The notes: generated by a model not told the origin, from the letters alone. A stretch of DNA of 64,000 nucleotides from Torymus aiolomorphi (GCA_036365515.1 CM070876.1:41879695-41943694); one strand, 5' to 3'; shown: positions 45,738-57,888, numbered from the stretch's first letter. Numbers and translations are program-made.

Positions 45738-46229
45738 TTACAAACGCATTTTCTTTGGGCGCGTCTGCTTCCTAACACAAGGATATTCTCCGGGAGCGGC
45801 GGCCAGAACAATCAACCTCCTCACCGGCTTCTTCGGTAGTGGGGGTGGAGGTGGTAGCTCCTCGTCATCGTCAGAGAGGAACAGGTCCTGCTCTAGCACC
45901 GACATTGGCAACCGTGGCATCGACGGCCGCTGTTGGTACGACGCAGCTGCTGCCTGCGCCATCTGGCGGGCTCGTCGAGCCAGCGGGGCCTTCCGCACCT
46001 TCCCCATCTTAGCAGGTGGCGGAGGGGACACCGGTGTTACTGGCTGCGGTGCTGGAGGCGGCGGCAGCGGGATATCCGCCAGTGCTGGCGGTGGCGGTAG
46101 CGGCTGTGCCGCAATCAGCGCTAACAGAGCTGGCGACATGCTTCCTGGAGGCTCTCGAGCAAAATGTGTTAGAGGCAAATCCATCACCTTCCTTCGAGGA
46201 TCTCGAAAGTAAAATGTAGCCTTACTCAT
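45738..46229 (-). CDS. Proline-rich Polinton protein of unknown function
   Basis: 163 codons from MSKATFYFRDPRRKVMDLPL. The frame is open further upstream to 46,469, but that part is repeat and promoter DNA, and CTATAAGTC at 46,276-46,284 stands about 47 bp above this start. The sequence has PPPP blocks (QPLPPPPALADIPLPPPPAP), a basic region, an acidic LFLSDDDEEL patch and a basic end. It is low-complexity and probably disordered. It is the last gene before the right terminal repeat. Confidence 0.6.
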   Translation of the reverse strand: MSKATFYFRDPRRKVMDLPLTHFAREPPGSMSPALLALIAAQPLPPPPALADIPLPPPPAPQPVTPVSPPPPAKMGKVRKAPLARRARQMAQAAAASYQQRPSMPRLPMSVLEQDLFLSDDDEELPPPPPLPKKPVRRLIVLAAAPGEYPCVRKQTRPKKMRL

Positions 46230-46429
46230 AATAATTTCTGAGTTGAGCTCACTACCGAGGGACCGGGCCCGCTTTGACTTATAGCCGGCACCGCGCCGAC
46301 TCAGCAGTAGGCAGCGTGACGGCTGCCGCTCGCCGCCTAGTGGAGCGCGCGGAACTACACTCTCAGCGCGGGGAAGTCCCGGCACCGCGCGCGAGTCCCG
46401 GCTGCGCGACGTCTGCCGCTCGCCGCCTG

Positions 46430-46989
46430 GTGGAGCGCGCGGAACTACTCTCGGTGGCGCGAAATTCAAATTGCAGCATGGAAATTCGGATATAGTATAT
46501 ATAGCATATAGAGTATATAGTATATTATGTATAGTATATATAGGTTAGTATATATAGTATAGTATATATAGTATAGTATATAGCATATATAGTGTATAGT
46601 ATTTGGGTTATCAACTGCCGGTAGACTGCCGGTAAGGTAGAGTTTGGTGATAATGCTCTGTTGATAAGGTAGAGCGTTCGGCCGGTAGAGTTGGGTTATT
46701 GACCTCCCTTCACTTACCATCCACCGGCAAGGTAGCGCTCTACCTTACCGACCGAGTTGGGCTCCCCCTACAATTACCATCCATCGGCAATGTATTGCTC
46801 TACCTTACCGACCGAGTTGGGTTATCGGCCTTCCTGCAATTACCGGTAAGGTATCGTTCTACATTACCAACCGAGTTGGGCTATCGGCCTTCCTGCAATT
46901 ACCATCCACCGGCAAAGTATCTCTCTACCTTACCGACCGAGCGCCAGCTCAGAGTGTAAGTGGGCTCGGAGTGACATAGCTCACCTACT
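46430..46989. repeat. Polinton right terminal inverted repeat
   Basis: It is the inverse of 33,442-34,042. It contains the TATAG-rich microsatellite (46,490-46,605) and about four units with CTCTACCTTACCGACCGAG, GGTTATCGGCCTTCCTGC and AATTACC. The outermost bases read GTGACATAGCTCACCTACT. Confidence 0.9.
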
Positions 46990-47045
46990 TAGGGTTTCAG
47001 ATTTTGCACTTTTTGCATCGAGAAGTCCAAAAGTGCACAGTGTTC

Positions 47046-47209
47046 TCGGACTTGATCGCAATCGAGTCCGAAAAGACTTTGCACTTTCGGATTTGACTGG
47101 CATCAAGTCCGAAAACACTCTGCACTTTCGGGCTTGATTGCAATCAATTCCAGGAAAGCAACGTGTTTTCTGGCTTGATTATAATCAAGTGCAAAAGTAG
47201 AAAGTATTC
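47046..47209 (+). repeat. 41-bp tandem repeat, four units, each a palindrome
   Basis: Units start at 47,046, 47,087, 47,128 and 47,169. Each holds a CTTGATTGCAATCAAG-like palindrome, and the first is TCGGACTTGATCGCAATCGA continuing into GTCCGA. They sit 57 bp outside the right Polinton end. Confidence 0.85.
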
Positions 47210-47279
47210 CAAAAGTCTGAAGTAATTCTGAACTTGTTGAGGAGTGTAGTGTCTCAGGGGCTCAAGTACTTGCAATCCT

Positions 47280-47700
47280 GATTTGTGGCTTTAAGACAGG
47301 CTAGGTCTCGTAGCCGGTAAGGTCGAGGGATGCAACCTACAGAGATTTTTGAATACCTCATACTGACAGATTTTGTAAATTACTAGGAAATATTTTGGTC
47401 CTAATTTGTTACGCTAATTGCTACGCTAATTGTTACGTTGTTGCTCGATCTGTAACCTAGAGATATTGATGCGGTGCCGCCTTAAAACTTATCTCAGCAC
47501 TGCGATAGCTGCAGCAGTGGGACGAAAAAACATTATTAAGTTATTAAAACGGATTTTGTTGTTGCTTATTTGTTGCTAATTTGTGGCATCATGTGCAACT
47601 CTCTTGGTGGAGCTTTTGCTGAGATATCGATGCGACGCTGCTTTTTAATTTAACTCAGCACCGCCATGCTGTAACTATTGAATAAAAAAACAATTTTATA
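47280..47700 (+). repeat. Satellite array, right block
   Basis: TTTAAGACAGGCTAGGTCTCG, TTGTTACGCTAATTGCTACG, CAGCACCGCGATAGCTGCAG and a second partial unit correspond to the 304-bp satellite at 32,190-33,060. So the Polinton and its flanks sit inside one satellite field. Confidence 0.8.
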
Positions 47701-49683
47701 TCATTAGTAGGGCAGATTCTGCTACTATTGTTTTGTTTATTTATTACGCTATCTGCGAATCTGTTACTTTTGCATTTTGAGTAGTTTTTTACTTTCAAAT
47801 ATTATTTACCTAGATTATTTTGGAATATACTGTTACGTCGGGTCTACCAAAGAAGACCCAACAGTTAGTTTTATAAAAACTATATTGCTCTCTTGAGAAC
47901 CTAAGCTAATGAAAACCTACTAGCTCAGGACAGAGCTAGATACTATCACTAGAGGGGTAGGATAGGGTTGGGCAGCAATAAGGGCGCGACGTGATTTATG
48001 TATTTAAAAGTTTTTCAAGATTTGAATAACCAGTGGTGTTTCTGATTATTTTCTTTCCTTTATATCACTTTGAATGTGATTAGTTTTTTTTATTATTAAT
48101 TTGTTATTGATTAGGGAATGTACTCACAAGAATGGCCAAGTTACTGGCGACTTGCGGAATAGATTCCCTAATATATTTTTTTATTCTCAGGATATCTACG
48201 GGTTTGATTTAGAAAGATGGATAGATATATAGAAGAAACACTTTTTCTTTAGGGGAAATTGTACGGTGACTCGAGTTAAAACACACATTAAATGGGGTTA
48301 TTGTTTTGGAAAATGTTCTGGCTAACTAGTAAGAAAGTTAAGATAGCAAATAAAATTTTACACTTACTTATTTTTACTCGGTCCTTAGCGATTTTTGACG
48401 GTCCGTTGTCTCTGCTGCGTGCTTTTATGAGAGATGTCGGTTGTTTAATTAAATACAAACACGAGAATCTTTGTTTTTATGCAATCGATTTATTAAACAG
48501 AAAAATATGGGTTACCATTGTACGGTAACTTCGATTACAAATACAAAATCTGGGTTGGAGCAAACTAAATGGCGCGCACTTTGTAAAATTTTCCAGCGAA
48601 AAATGCTTGATTAAGTATAAGGACCTCTTCGGTTGAGGGCTGCGTGATGAGTGCGAAAATATAAAAATCGCTCTCGCGAGTGTTCGCACACTCGGTGGGG
48701 CTAGGATTGAATACCCGAGTCGGGGTCTGAAATTGAACTCGAGTGAGTGGACGCATAAATGAACGAGCTGGGCTAAAGAAAAGACGAAGCCGCCTCCCTT
48801 ATGTTAGACGCCGAGGGATGCTATTGGTCTTCGGATTTTTGGGACCAACCCTCACTCAAAATCGGACGCTAGGATTCGATAATGAGGCGTCATTATGCAT
48901 AAACGCTATGAATTGATTGTTAGTCAATAAAAGAGAATTTTTGTTGTTTTACATTCAGTATCAAGATAAATAACCCACTTTGACATAATGTTTTTTTATA
49001 ATAAATAATTTTTAATATGAAAACTTTAAATACATATAAGAAATGGGCGGTCCCATGACTAATTAAATAGAATTTACGTTAACATATGAAGATTTATTAA
49101 TTGAAAATTGAAAATTATTAGAAAAATTGATTAATGAAAGCATCTGAAGGATGAATGTTGCAATAAATTATAATTCCGTAATTAAACATCACCCAAAGTA
49201 GATTATTTATGTACAGAGTTTTTATTTTAAACAAAACAGTTTTAAATACGAAATCGTACAAGGATAATTATGCATGCATCTATACCTTTATTTCGTACAT
49301 TAGCCGCTAGCGGTCAATCAAATGCGCGAATAAAAGTATTGTTTTGGTGTATAAAGGTGGCGATGACTTAAACGTAAATTGCAAACAGAATTTTGAATTT
49401 TATGATCTTGTTTGTGGTTGGTATATGCATGTATGTAACTATTATTATCAGTATGCTGGTTTAATATACAAAATATAAAAATCTTAATATTAGTAAATTT
49501 AGACTTAAAATTAATTGTAGTGATTTTCCGATGATGTAAACAAATTTAGAATTTATATTCTTATACAACTAGATTGGAACTTGTGACGAATATAAACTAT
49601 AAATTTTAACATATTTAGCGCATAAATTAAAATTAAAATTTGTAATTATAAAAATAACTAAATTTATATTCATATTCGCCAAG
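47701..49683. other. Two kilobases without a recognised gene
   Basis: AT-rich except for a GC-richer patch at 48,600-48,900 (CACTCGGTGGGGCTAGGATT and neighbours). Small frames (48,292-48,756) are not conserved-looking. The last 300 bp may be the 5' untranslated part of the LINE that follows. Confidence 0.45.
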
Positions 49684-51224
49684 ATGGCGTCGGAAGGCGG
49701 GCTGCCTTCCGGAGAGCCTCCTGATAAAAATCTAGAATTAGTGTATAAATGCCACCCAAAAAGGAAAGTGTCACTTGTAGTTTGCATAGTGTGCGAAAAC
49801 GTGTACCATAAAAGTGATTATGAAAAGTGTAAAGACAAAAAATATATAAGTAATCTATTAGTGATATGTCCAGACCACGTGGAGCTTAATATAACCTTAA
49901 AAAATCAAGAAACTAAACTCTGTGAAGCAGCTAAAATATTAATTGCGCAAATTAAAAGTGAAAAGGAGGAACAAATAAAACATAAAATATTAAATGAAAT
50001 ATCTATTATCTCTGATAGTGTACATAAATCAGTAGATAATGAAAAACTACTAAACGTTACGATGCTAACTGAAAATGCTGAACTGGAAAATCAACATCAA
50101 ATTGAAATTCAACTACTAAGACAATTAAATCAAGAACTAATGGAAAAAACGACATATTGAAGCAATTAATAAAAAAGGATAAAAATGACCAGGAGATGGA
50201 AATAAAGCAACATAACCAAAAAACATATGCAGAAGTAGCAACTAACAAACTAGCAATTAAAAACAAAAGAATACCGAAAATAATTGTGAAAAATCTTAAA
50301 AAGGACATTAAAAATCCACATGACTTTAAGAAAAAGGTATGTGACGTTTTAATAAAAGAAAAAGATATACAGATGAAACAATTAAAAGTAGTGAACGACA
50401 ATGAAATTGAGATTAAAAGTATGAATGAAAAAAATGCTAAAGTAACAATTGAATTACTCTCAAAAAAACTATCTAACAATTATAAAACATTTATTGAAAA
50501 AATTGAATCCCCGAAGATGAAAATAGTTGGTGTAGACAACTATACTAATATGCATATAGAAGAGCTGGAAGAGGACTTAAATAAAAGAAATTTTATTGGA
50601 TATCAAGATAAGTGTAAGATACTAAATATAGACAAAAATAAGATTACAAACAAGACAACCATAATAATTGAAGTTCCAAGAGAGCTATATAAACATATTA
50701 GTGACAATCAAAATAGAATCTTCATTGGATATCAAAGCTGTAAGGTATGGGATTTAATAAACATCAAGCCCTGCTTAAACTGTGGAAGATTTGGACATAA
50801 CACATTGAAATGCAAAAACACTCTATGCTGCTTAAAATGTGCAGGTCCGCATAAGACTGTGCAATGTGATAATAACCCATCCAACACTACATGTGTCAAT
50901 TGTTTTTACAGCAACTCGAAATATAACACAAATTTCGAGGTTAAACATATGGCCAATGACACAGAGAAATGTACAATATTTAAGAATAAGCTCAATAGAT
51001 ATATAGATATGACTGATTATCCGATAAGACCTACTATACCAAGATACTTAGGTAAAGTAGGAAACAGCAATCAAGCCACTACGATGACCAGCTCGACTAG
51101 CGCAACTATGCTGACTTCGCCGTCTAGAGACAACTGGACTAGCGCAACTTTGCTGACTTCGCCGTTTAGAGCCAGCACCGCATCTCTAACACATACGACA
51201 CCAAGGAAACAGCAAACTACATAA
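49684..51224 (+). pseudogene. LINE ORF1, gag-like with PHD and zinc knuckles
   Basis: The first frame, 49,684-50,160, starts MASEGGLPSGEPPDKNLELV and has CIVCENVYHKSDYEKC then ICPDHVE, a PHD-like Cys/His pattern found in ORF1 of CR1-type elements. The second frame, about 50,140-51,224, carries zinc knuckles CLNCGRFGHNTLKC and CLKCAGPHKTVQC followed by CVNC. It ends with a Ser/Thr-rich tail in which a TTxLTSPxR-type repeat occurs twice. The two frames are split by a one-base shift at the A run near 50,145. The protein would bind element RNA and chaperone reverse transcription. Confidence 0.8.
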
Positions 51225-54079
51225 TGGAGCAACACGTCGATCTCATTGAAGAATTGCAAAAAGAAGTAATACAAGAAGAAACGTCATTTCTTGATCTTAA
51301 AACTCTCAATAAAAATATAAATAAAAAAGATAGTTTGATATTACAGGTGAATATTAGAAGTCTAAATCACAATTATACGAAATTGAATATTCTTATTAAG
51401 AGCTTGAAGATCAAACCATATATAATTGTATGTACAGAAACATGGAATTTACCCAATCCTCACTTTTTTGTAATACAGGGATATAAATTGTACTACAATA
51501 ACGGTAACTTAAATCAAAATGATGGTGTCGTTGTATATATAAAAGATTGTGTATCAGAAATTACTGAAATAATCGAAATTGGTAGACTCAAAGTATTAAA
51601 CTCACGAATAAGTCTAAATAACAACAGTAATCTTGAAATTTCCGCATTATATCGATGCCATGATTTACCGCGCCTTGAATTTATTTTGAATGTAAAATCA
51701 TTTATCAATAGTAAAAGAAATATAAAAAACCACCTGATTATTGGTGATTTTAACATCGATATTATGAAAGATGATGAATATAGCTTAGAATTATTAGACA
51801 ATATGATGGAAAAGGATTTCTTCCCGGGTTTTATACATACAACTAGACCAAATGATAGTGGCGGAAGCGGTACATGCATTGACAATATGTATATAAAAGC
51901 TACATCTATAGACACTAAAACTTTTAAACTCTCGATTCCTTTTACTGATCATTATCCACTTTTCTTCAAACTGAATAAGCCACCAAAATTAAAACAAGAA
52001 AATATCCAGTATCACTATAATTACTATAAACTTTCAAGTATAGCCATTACAAAAAATTGGAATGTTATAGAGGCAATGCATGATCCCGATGAAGCTACCG
52101 CATTCTTGATAACTGAAATACAAGACTGTTTAGAAAAGTCTAAAGAAGCGCATAAAACAAAAAATAACAAGAGATATCCAAGGAAGAATTGGATATCTAA
52201 AGCAATAATGATCTCGTGTGAAAAGAAAGAACAACTATATATTAAAATGCGCAATGAACCAAATAATAATCTAATAAAATTAGAATATAAGAATTACACA
52301 AAGAGGCTAGACAAAGTTATTAAAGAGGCAAAAATAAAACATGAAAGAAATTTAATTAAGAACAATATCAATAATACCAAGCAATTTTGGAAATACATAA
52401 ACAAAAAAATGGGAACCAACTTGAAAAAGAATAACACAATAAATAAGATCATTTTAAATAACAATTGCACAATAGAGGATTAGACACAAATTGCCAATCA
52501 TATGAATTCGTACTTTTGTAGAATTGGAAAAGATCTAACTAACACCAGGGTAAGCATTTACAATTACCAGCAATGAACATGAATACAATTTACATTAAAC
52601 CGACTAATAACGAGGAAATTCTTCAAATAATTGATAATATGAAAATAAAAAATGGTGGGGTAGATAACATTACTACCAAAACACTAAAAATACTATCATA
52701 TCAAATTGTTAATGCACTAACACATATCTTTAATCTTTGTATTGAAAAATCAACATGGCCTCAAGCGCTTAAAACAGCTGAGGTAGTTCCTATTTTTAAA
52801 TCGGGTAGTAAAATGGATACATCAAACTATAGACCGATATCTCTAATTTCTAACGTAGCAAAGATATTTGAAAAAATTGTATATGTTCGTTTACAATCAT
52901 TTTTGGACAATAATAATTTGTTAGCGCGGAATCAATTTGGAGTTATAAAAAGAAAGGTACCAAAGATGCTCTTAGTTACTTAATGAACATAATCTATAAG
53001 AAATTAGACAAAAGTAAACCAATAGCTATTGCATTTTTAGATCTAGCAAAAGCTTTTGATACTGTCAACCATGCTATTCTTTTAGACAAATTATATAATT
53101 ATGGAATAAGAGGTAAAGCGCATGCACTTATATCTAACTATCTTAGTAACAGAAAACAAAAAGTATGAATAGGAACAACTGAAAGCTATTATGAAACGAT
53201 AACTACAGGTGTGCCGCAAGGTACTATACTAGGGCCACTCTTATTCATAATTTACGTAAACGACTTACTAACAAACAGAACAGATAGTACCATCTCATAT
53301 GCGGATGATACAGCTATTATTTCAACAGATGATAACTGGGAGAAAGTTGAAAATAAAATGAACAAGTACTTAGAAGATATAAATATCTGGCTAGCACTTA
53401 ACAAACTATCACTAAATATAAAGAAAACTGTGTACATAACTTTTGGTAACTATTGTGATAGTGTTCCCGAAGATATGAACATACGCATACAGGGTACTAA
53501 ATTGAGCAGGGTTGAATACTGTAAATATCTAGGTATAATTATTGATTATAGGCTAAAGTGGGATAAACATATTGAATATGTAATAAAAAAAACTAAATAT
53601 ATATAAGATATATACTGTACAAGTTATCAACATATATGCAATCTGGCACACTTAAGATAATACATTATGCATTTTTTCATAGTGTCATTAGCTATGGAAA
53701 TATTGCATGGGGTGGTGCATATAAAAACAACTTAAAATTACTACAAAACATCCAAAATAGGATTTTAAAAATTATAAACAAAAATATTTTCAATCGAGAC
53801 AACCCCTTGAATCTAAAACAAATTTTTGCTTACGAATGTGTAACGTATCATTATAATGAACTTAGAAATTTATACTTAACATCGACTAGCAAAACTAGAA
53901 ATAAACTTATAATACCACCAAAGTGTTCGAAAACTGTTAGTGATAAAGATAACTATGTCAGAGTGATACAAGTATTTAATTGTCTTCCGAAATCTAATCC
54001 AAATCTTAAAGTTCTAGATATCGCAAAAAATTATAATAAGAAAAAGCTAAAAATTTGGATTGGTACTAATATATTCTAG
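51224..54079 (+). pseudogene. LINE ORF2, endonuclease and reverse transcriptase, broken
   Basis: 51,224-52,483 encodes the apurinic-like endonuclease: LQVNIRSLNHN, VCTETWN, GDFNIDI and FTDHYP. Reverse transcriptase follows with VVPIFKSGSKMDTSNYRPIS, FLDLAKAFDTVNH, GVPQGTILGPLLFI and the catalytic SYADDTAI. The start ATG overlaps the ORF1 stop (ATAATGG). Damage comprises TAG at 52,481, a shift before 52,573, a one-base shift near 52,950, TGA at 53,166-53,168 and a shift near 53,610. Active-site residues survive, but the protein cannot be made in one piece. Confidence 0.85.
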
Positions 54080-54361
54080 AATTTAAAAAAATAATAAATA
54101 AATAAATAAATTAAATAAATAAATAAATAATTTAACCTTCCAGTATGGGTGAGATAATCAATGTGGACAAAATATATTATTTATAGTGGAATCTTTGATT
54201 CCATGCCTAGTTTATAAGTTACTTAAGTTTTTTCAGTTTTAAGTACACCGGACCTATGTACAGGTAGCTATGTCTACCTCTATAGGATGTTTGCTGCTAC
54301 AGACACGTAACTATGTCCTGAAGTAAGCAATAACATGTAATACAACATGTACTACTCTGGT

Positions 54362-54401
<40 letters not shown>

Positions 54402-54405
54402 ATAT

Positions 54406-56800
54406 AGATTCTAATACAATTACAGTATATACAAAAATTTGAATAGATTATAACGGATATCTTATACTTTTACAACGTTAGACTTAACTTATAATTCTAA
54501 AATAAACTATCTCAGTTGACATAAATCTAATGTTTGATTAGCATAATAAATTAAATCCAACAGAATTTCAACCTAAAAATTTTCGTAGCCTATATATATT
54601 TCAACTAATCTAACAAAAACTTATCGATAGTAATGCATGCTTGAATTATAAACAAACTAACTTAATTATAATTGGCCTCTAACTGCTGACTACATAATAG
54701 TTTAATTATGTAAACCAACCTGGACGTTTTATAATAGGAGTGTTACTATCCTCGAGTTCTTGATTTATGAATCATGAAAAAATTGAAGGAAAAGCACGTA
54801 CATAAAAGTTTGTATTTTTGTTGAATGTTTTTTTATTTCATTTTCGAGACAAAGGATAAAATTGGACCTATTGCCTATTGTTATTTTACCTAAAAGAATT
54901 AGAATTGCATCCACTGTTTATAAACGTGTTAAGAGAAAAATCCAGTATAAGCGTGGGTACCAGAAAATGCTGGAAAGCAAGAGAGACAGAAACAGACGCT
55001 GTCGTGCGTAATTACAGGGTTTCCCCAGTTTATTGTTTTTGGAGTGGCTAAGAAATTCCGACGCGTACTCGGGTTCGGGAAAATTACCGCTTGCAAATGT
55101 TTGAGTCTGGCTAGTGTTTACTAAGGCTATCATAAGAGGAAGGAAACGAAAAAAAAAACTTTACGACCCGCGACGAAGAAGGAAGCGTTGTACCCTTACT
55201 TCGAGATGTTTGCGTTTGGGATTTCTCATGCGGCCGAAAATTTTGGACCTGAGTTTTTATGACCCTAAACGAAGAAAATTTTTGAGGATGAACAAATTCT
55301 AAAATGATCTAATCCGATGATTGTTGGATGCGAGGAAATAGTGAGCATTTCTTAAATATTGCGTTTGAAATGAATGATACAAGAGCGTCTCACTTTTTAA
55401 ATGCCAGATAAAATTTTACAACATAATTGCCTTACTACTAAGAGTAAAGTGTCGAAATTTTATACTTTGAAAAGGAAACATACAATACTAAAGGTTACAA
55501 CAAAATTCCAAGTTTTATTTACAAAACTGGATCTTATATTTTTTTTTTTTATATTCTGAAAAAAAAGGAAATTGTATCAAGCTCCAATATATTTTTCTAT
55601 ATTGTTGAAATCAAAATAATTGTGAAAAGAGATACTATGCCAATTTTTTTAATTCGAAAAGATTGGTATCTAAAAGTACTTAGGTAACAGTGCTCTTCTG
55701 TATTTTAAAACTATTGAGAATCAGATCTCTAATCTCTTATTAATAAATTCAGAGTAATAAAGGAAAAGAAAAATGATGGAATTATACAATATTTTGAATT
55801 CCAAATTTTTTCTTTTTTTTTTCTCTGAAATCTGATATTGGTTTACGAGATTCATGCAATAATGAAATAAAATAATTTTTATTATTTTAAAGAAAACTAT
55901 TTTTGGCAGGACGTAACACCCCCCTCCTAAAACGGTTGTTACTACTAACAAACGTAGCAAACGTTACTCTGAGTAACAATGATGAGATATAATTTGGAAT
56001 AATAAATTGAAGTTTATTGTTATATTGATTACACAAAGAAATTACAAGAACCATAAAAGATGAAATTCAAATTTTTGTTTAGAAGTAATTTAGAAAAACA
56101 TAAATATTTTTTTCTTAAACTTTTTTTTTTTTAATTCATTTTTGTATTTAACATAACTCCTTTCTTTTAGAGGGAAAACTAACATTTCAATTTTTTTCAC
56201 AAGAATATTGAATTGGTTTAAAAAATTTTGAAGTTAAGATGCACGTCATTTCTAATTCATTTATAGAAACATAAAAAATAACATTTTTTATTTTCAACGT
56301 CAACTACAAGATTCTCTTTCGTAGGTTGCGTCACGGTATAGATTTTCCTCTACATTGACTAACCAGTACTTGGTTAAATCTTAGCTTTAAAAACGGATTA
56401 CCGCACGTGCTAGATTTTGTTTGTCAGAGATTGTGACGTATCAATCGTTATTTAAATAATACAACAGCCTTTAAGGTTTTCAGAAAAAGAAAACTTCTCA
56501 TGATCAAAACGTAATAGAGAGAGTTTGGTATTTATGCACCAAGTCAGTTTTGCATGGTCACAACTTGTTGTCACAACTGATTCCAGAGGCTTTGTTCCTT
56601 GTTTGTATAATAAATAAATTAGAAAATGCACTCAATTTCAAAATTTTTCAAGAACAATTCGACTTATTTTATTTTTGACTTCATTAACTATGAGGTAAAA
56701 ACTTTTTTAAACAATTTTTATATTGTAAATAATTGGACATGAACATATTGATATAGCATATTATTACTTATTGATTAATATATATATATATATATATATA
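54406..56800. other. AT-rich region without a recognised gene
   Basis: Long homopolymer A and T runs and scattered short frames. 55,114-55,302 is a Lys/Arg-rich frame with no family resemblance. A (TA)n run lies at 56,780-56,802. I see nothing else to name. Confidence 0.5.
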
Positions 56801-56809
56801 TAGTTCCAG

Positions 56810-57812
56810 GATAAAATACGGAGAAAATAAGAATCTCGGTTCTCCGTATTCTATCGAACTCGTTTGACTCTCGTTCCCGCGAATTCACGCATCTCGAGCG
56901 TTTGTTGATATCGCTCGAACGATGTATTCGCGATCTGCGCGGGGAGGCTGTGCGACTTTGGCAGTTGCAAAGTCGCGCTCGATTCATTTTTGAATCAGAT
57001 TCTCTCGGGCTGTCAAACCGCGCGTACGCGAGTTAATTTGATCGTCCGCGAAGAAAACGGTATCGTGCGTCCTTACCGGTGCAGAGCAGCGCCCGTCCAC
57101 GTACCGTCCACGGAGAGCAGCGCACGTGAACAATCCGAGCCACTCCTGGGGTCCGAAGCGTCTGTAGGTGAAGGCTGGATGTTAGGACTCAGCCTGAACA
57201 CTCCGAAGTCGACCGAAGGATAAGGCCTGACGCAGGAGCGGATTCGTGAGCGAGCGACGAGAGGAGTGCACTCCTCTCCCGGTAAGTCTCTTTGTACTTC
57301 CCGCGCAGCGATTTATTTGTGTATTTTCGACTCCCAGCGGCGGGTGGCCGGTGGTGCGTTCACCGGCCCAGCGAAAATAGATACCTTGACCCGCCCGCGT
57401 CGAGCGGCGGATCCCGTCTTCTTGTCGGCGCGCAACGCGACGCGTTTTTGATGTAAATGATTAATTAGAATAGACCTTGTTATTGTGCTGTGAAATAATT
57501 GAGGCTATTCTTCATTTATCGACCTTAAACTAACCTTCTCCCGGATACCGCCGCCTCCGTGAGAAAACGACTCCGCTGGTCGTTTTCATATCTGAGCGTA
57601 GCGACCGCGCGCTTTACTCTTTGAGCGCGCGCTTTTAACTTAGCGATCCAATTAGTTGGAAAGCGAAGTTCGCGTGCGATCTTCGCGTTGTTTTCGAGAT
57701 TCCAGGAGCAGATCCCCGGGCAAGTCATTTTAGTCTGACACCCGCGGCACCGTGTTCTAGGGCATCACTGGCCTATGGCTTTTTGGGATTTTACCCCAGA
57801 AGCCATCCCGTT

Positions 57813-57816
<4 letters not shown>
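56810..57816. repeat. GC-rich block ending in sequence shared with 5,285-5,405
   Basis: CpG-rich DNA with a good donor-like CCCGGTAAGTC at 57,278. From about 57,640 to 57,775 it is homologous (inverted) to 5,285-5,410. It ends at AGCCATCCCGTTACA against the TA microsatellite. It may be part of another LTR element or a leader exon. No protein is recognised. Confidence 0.45.

Positions 57817-57888
<72 letters not shown>

Larger units (their letters stand above)
33442..46989. mobile_element. Polinton/Maverick virus-like DNA transposon
   Basis: The 13.5-kb element is bounded by inverted repeats that start AGTAGGTGAGATATGTCACT at the left and, on the other strand, AGTAGGTGAGCTATGTCACT at the right. 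It begins AG and ends CT. The bases outside are CAGGAT and TAGGGT, which agree at four of six positions, a possible aged 6-bp target duplication. Gene content (capsid proteins, cysteine protease, packaging ATPase, type B polymerase) is that of Polintons, which are thought to behave as viruses as well as transposons. No retroviral-type integrase gene is recognisable inside. Base composition changes near 39,190. Several genes are frameshifted, so the copy is probably inactive. Confidence 0.92.
49684..54405 (+). mobile_element. CR1/Jockey-type non-LTR retrotransposon, broken
   Basis: It has two coding regions in the usual order: a gag-like ORF1 with PHD-like and zinc-knuckle motifs, then ORF2 with AP-like endonuclease and reverse transcriptase. 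A 3' untranslated part follows (54,080-54,360), with the short stem AGGTAGCTATGTCTACCT, and a (TAAA)n tail at 54,362-54,405. The 5' limit is not defined and no target duplication was established. Nearly all length is present, but stops and frameshifts occur in both ORFs. Confidence 0.9.

Noticed and set aside
45488..45811. 107-codon minus-strand frame
   Set aside because: It runs through the duplicated promoter block and the end of the proline-rich gene in another phase, with no independent support.
48690..48720. tRNA-like or SINE B-box near GGGCTAGGATTGAATACCC
   Set aside because: No A box at the right distance, no cloverleaf and no poly-A or repeat tail.
47830..55919. TGTTACGTC at 47,831 and GACGTAACA at 55,911 as inverted ends of an 8-kb element
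   Set aside because: The match does not extend beyond nine bases on either side and the interval contains a complete LINE with its own tail.
57265..57290. Host first exon ending at CCCGGTAAGTC
   Set aside because: The donor is good, but no coding frame or acceptor partner supports it and the block is repetitive.
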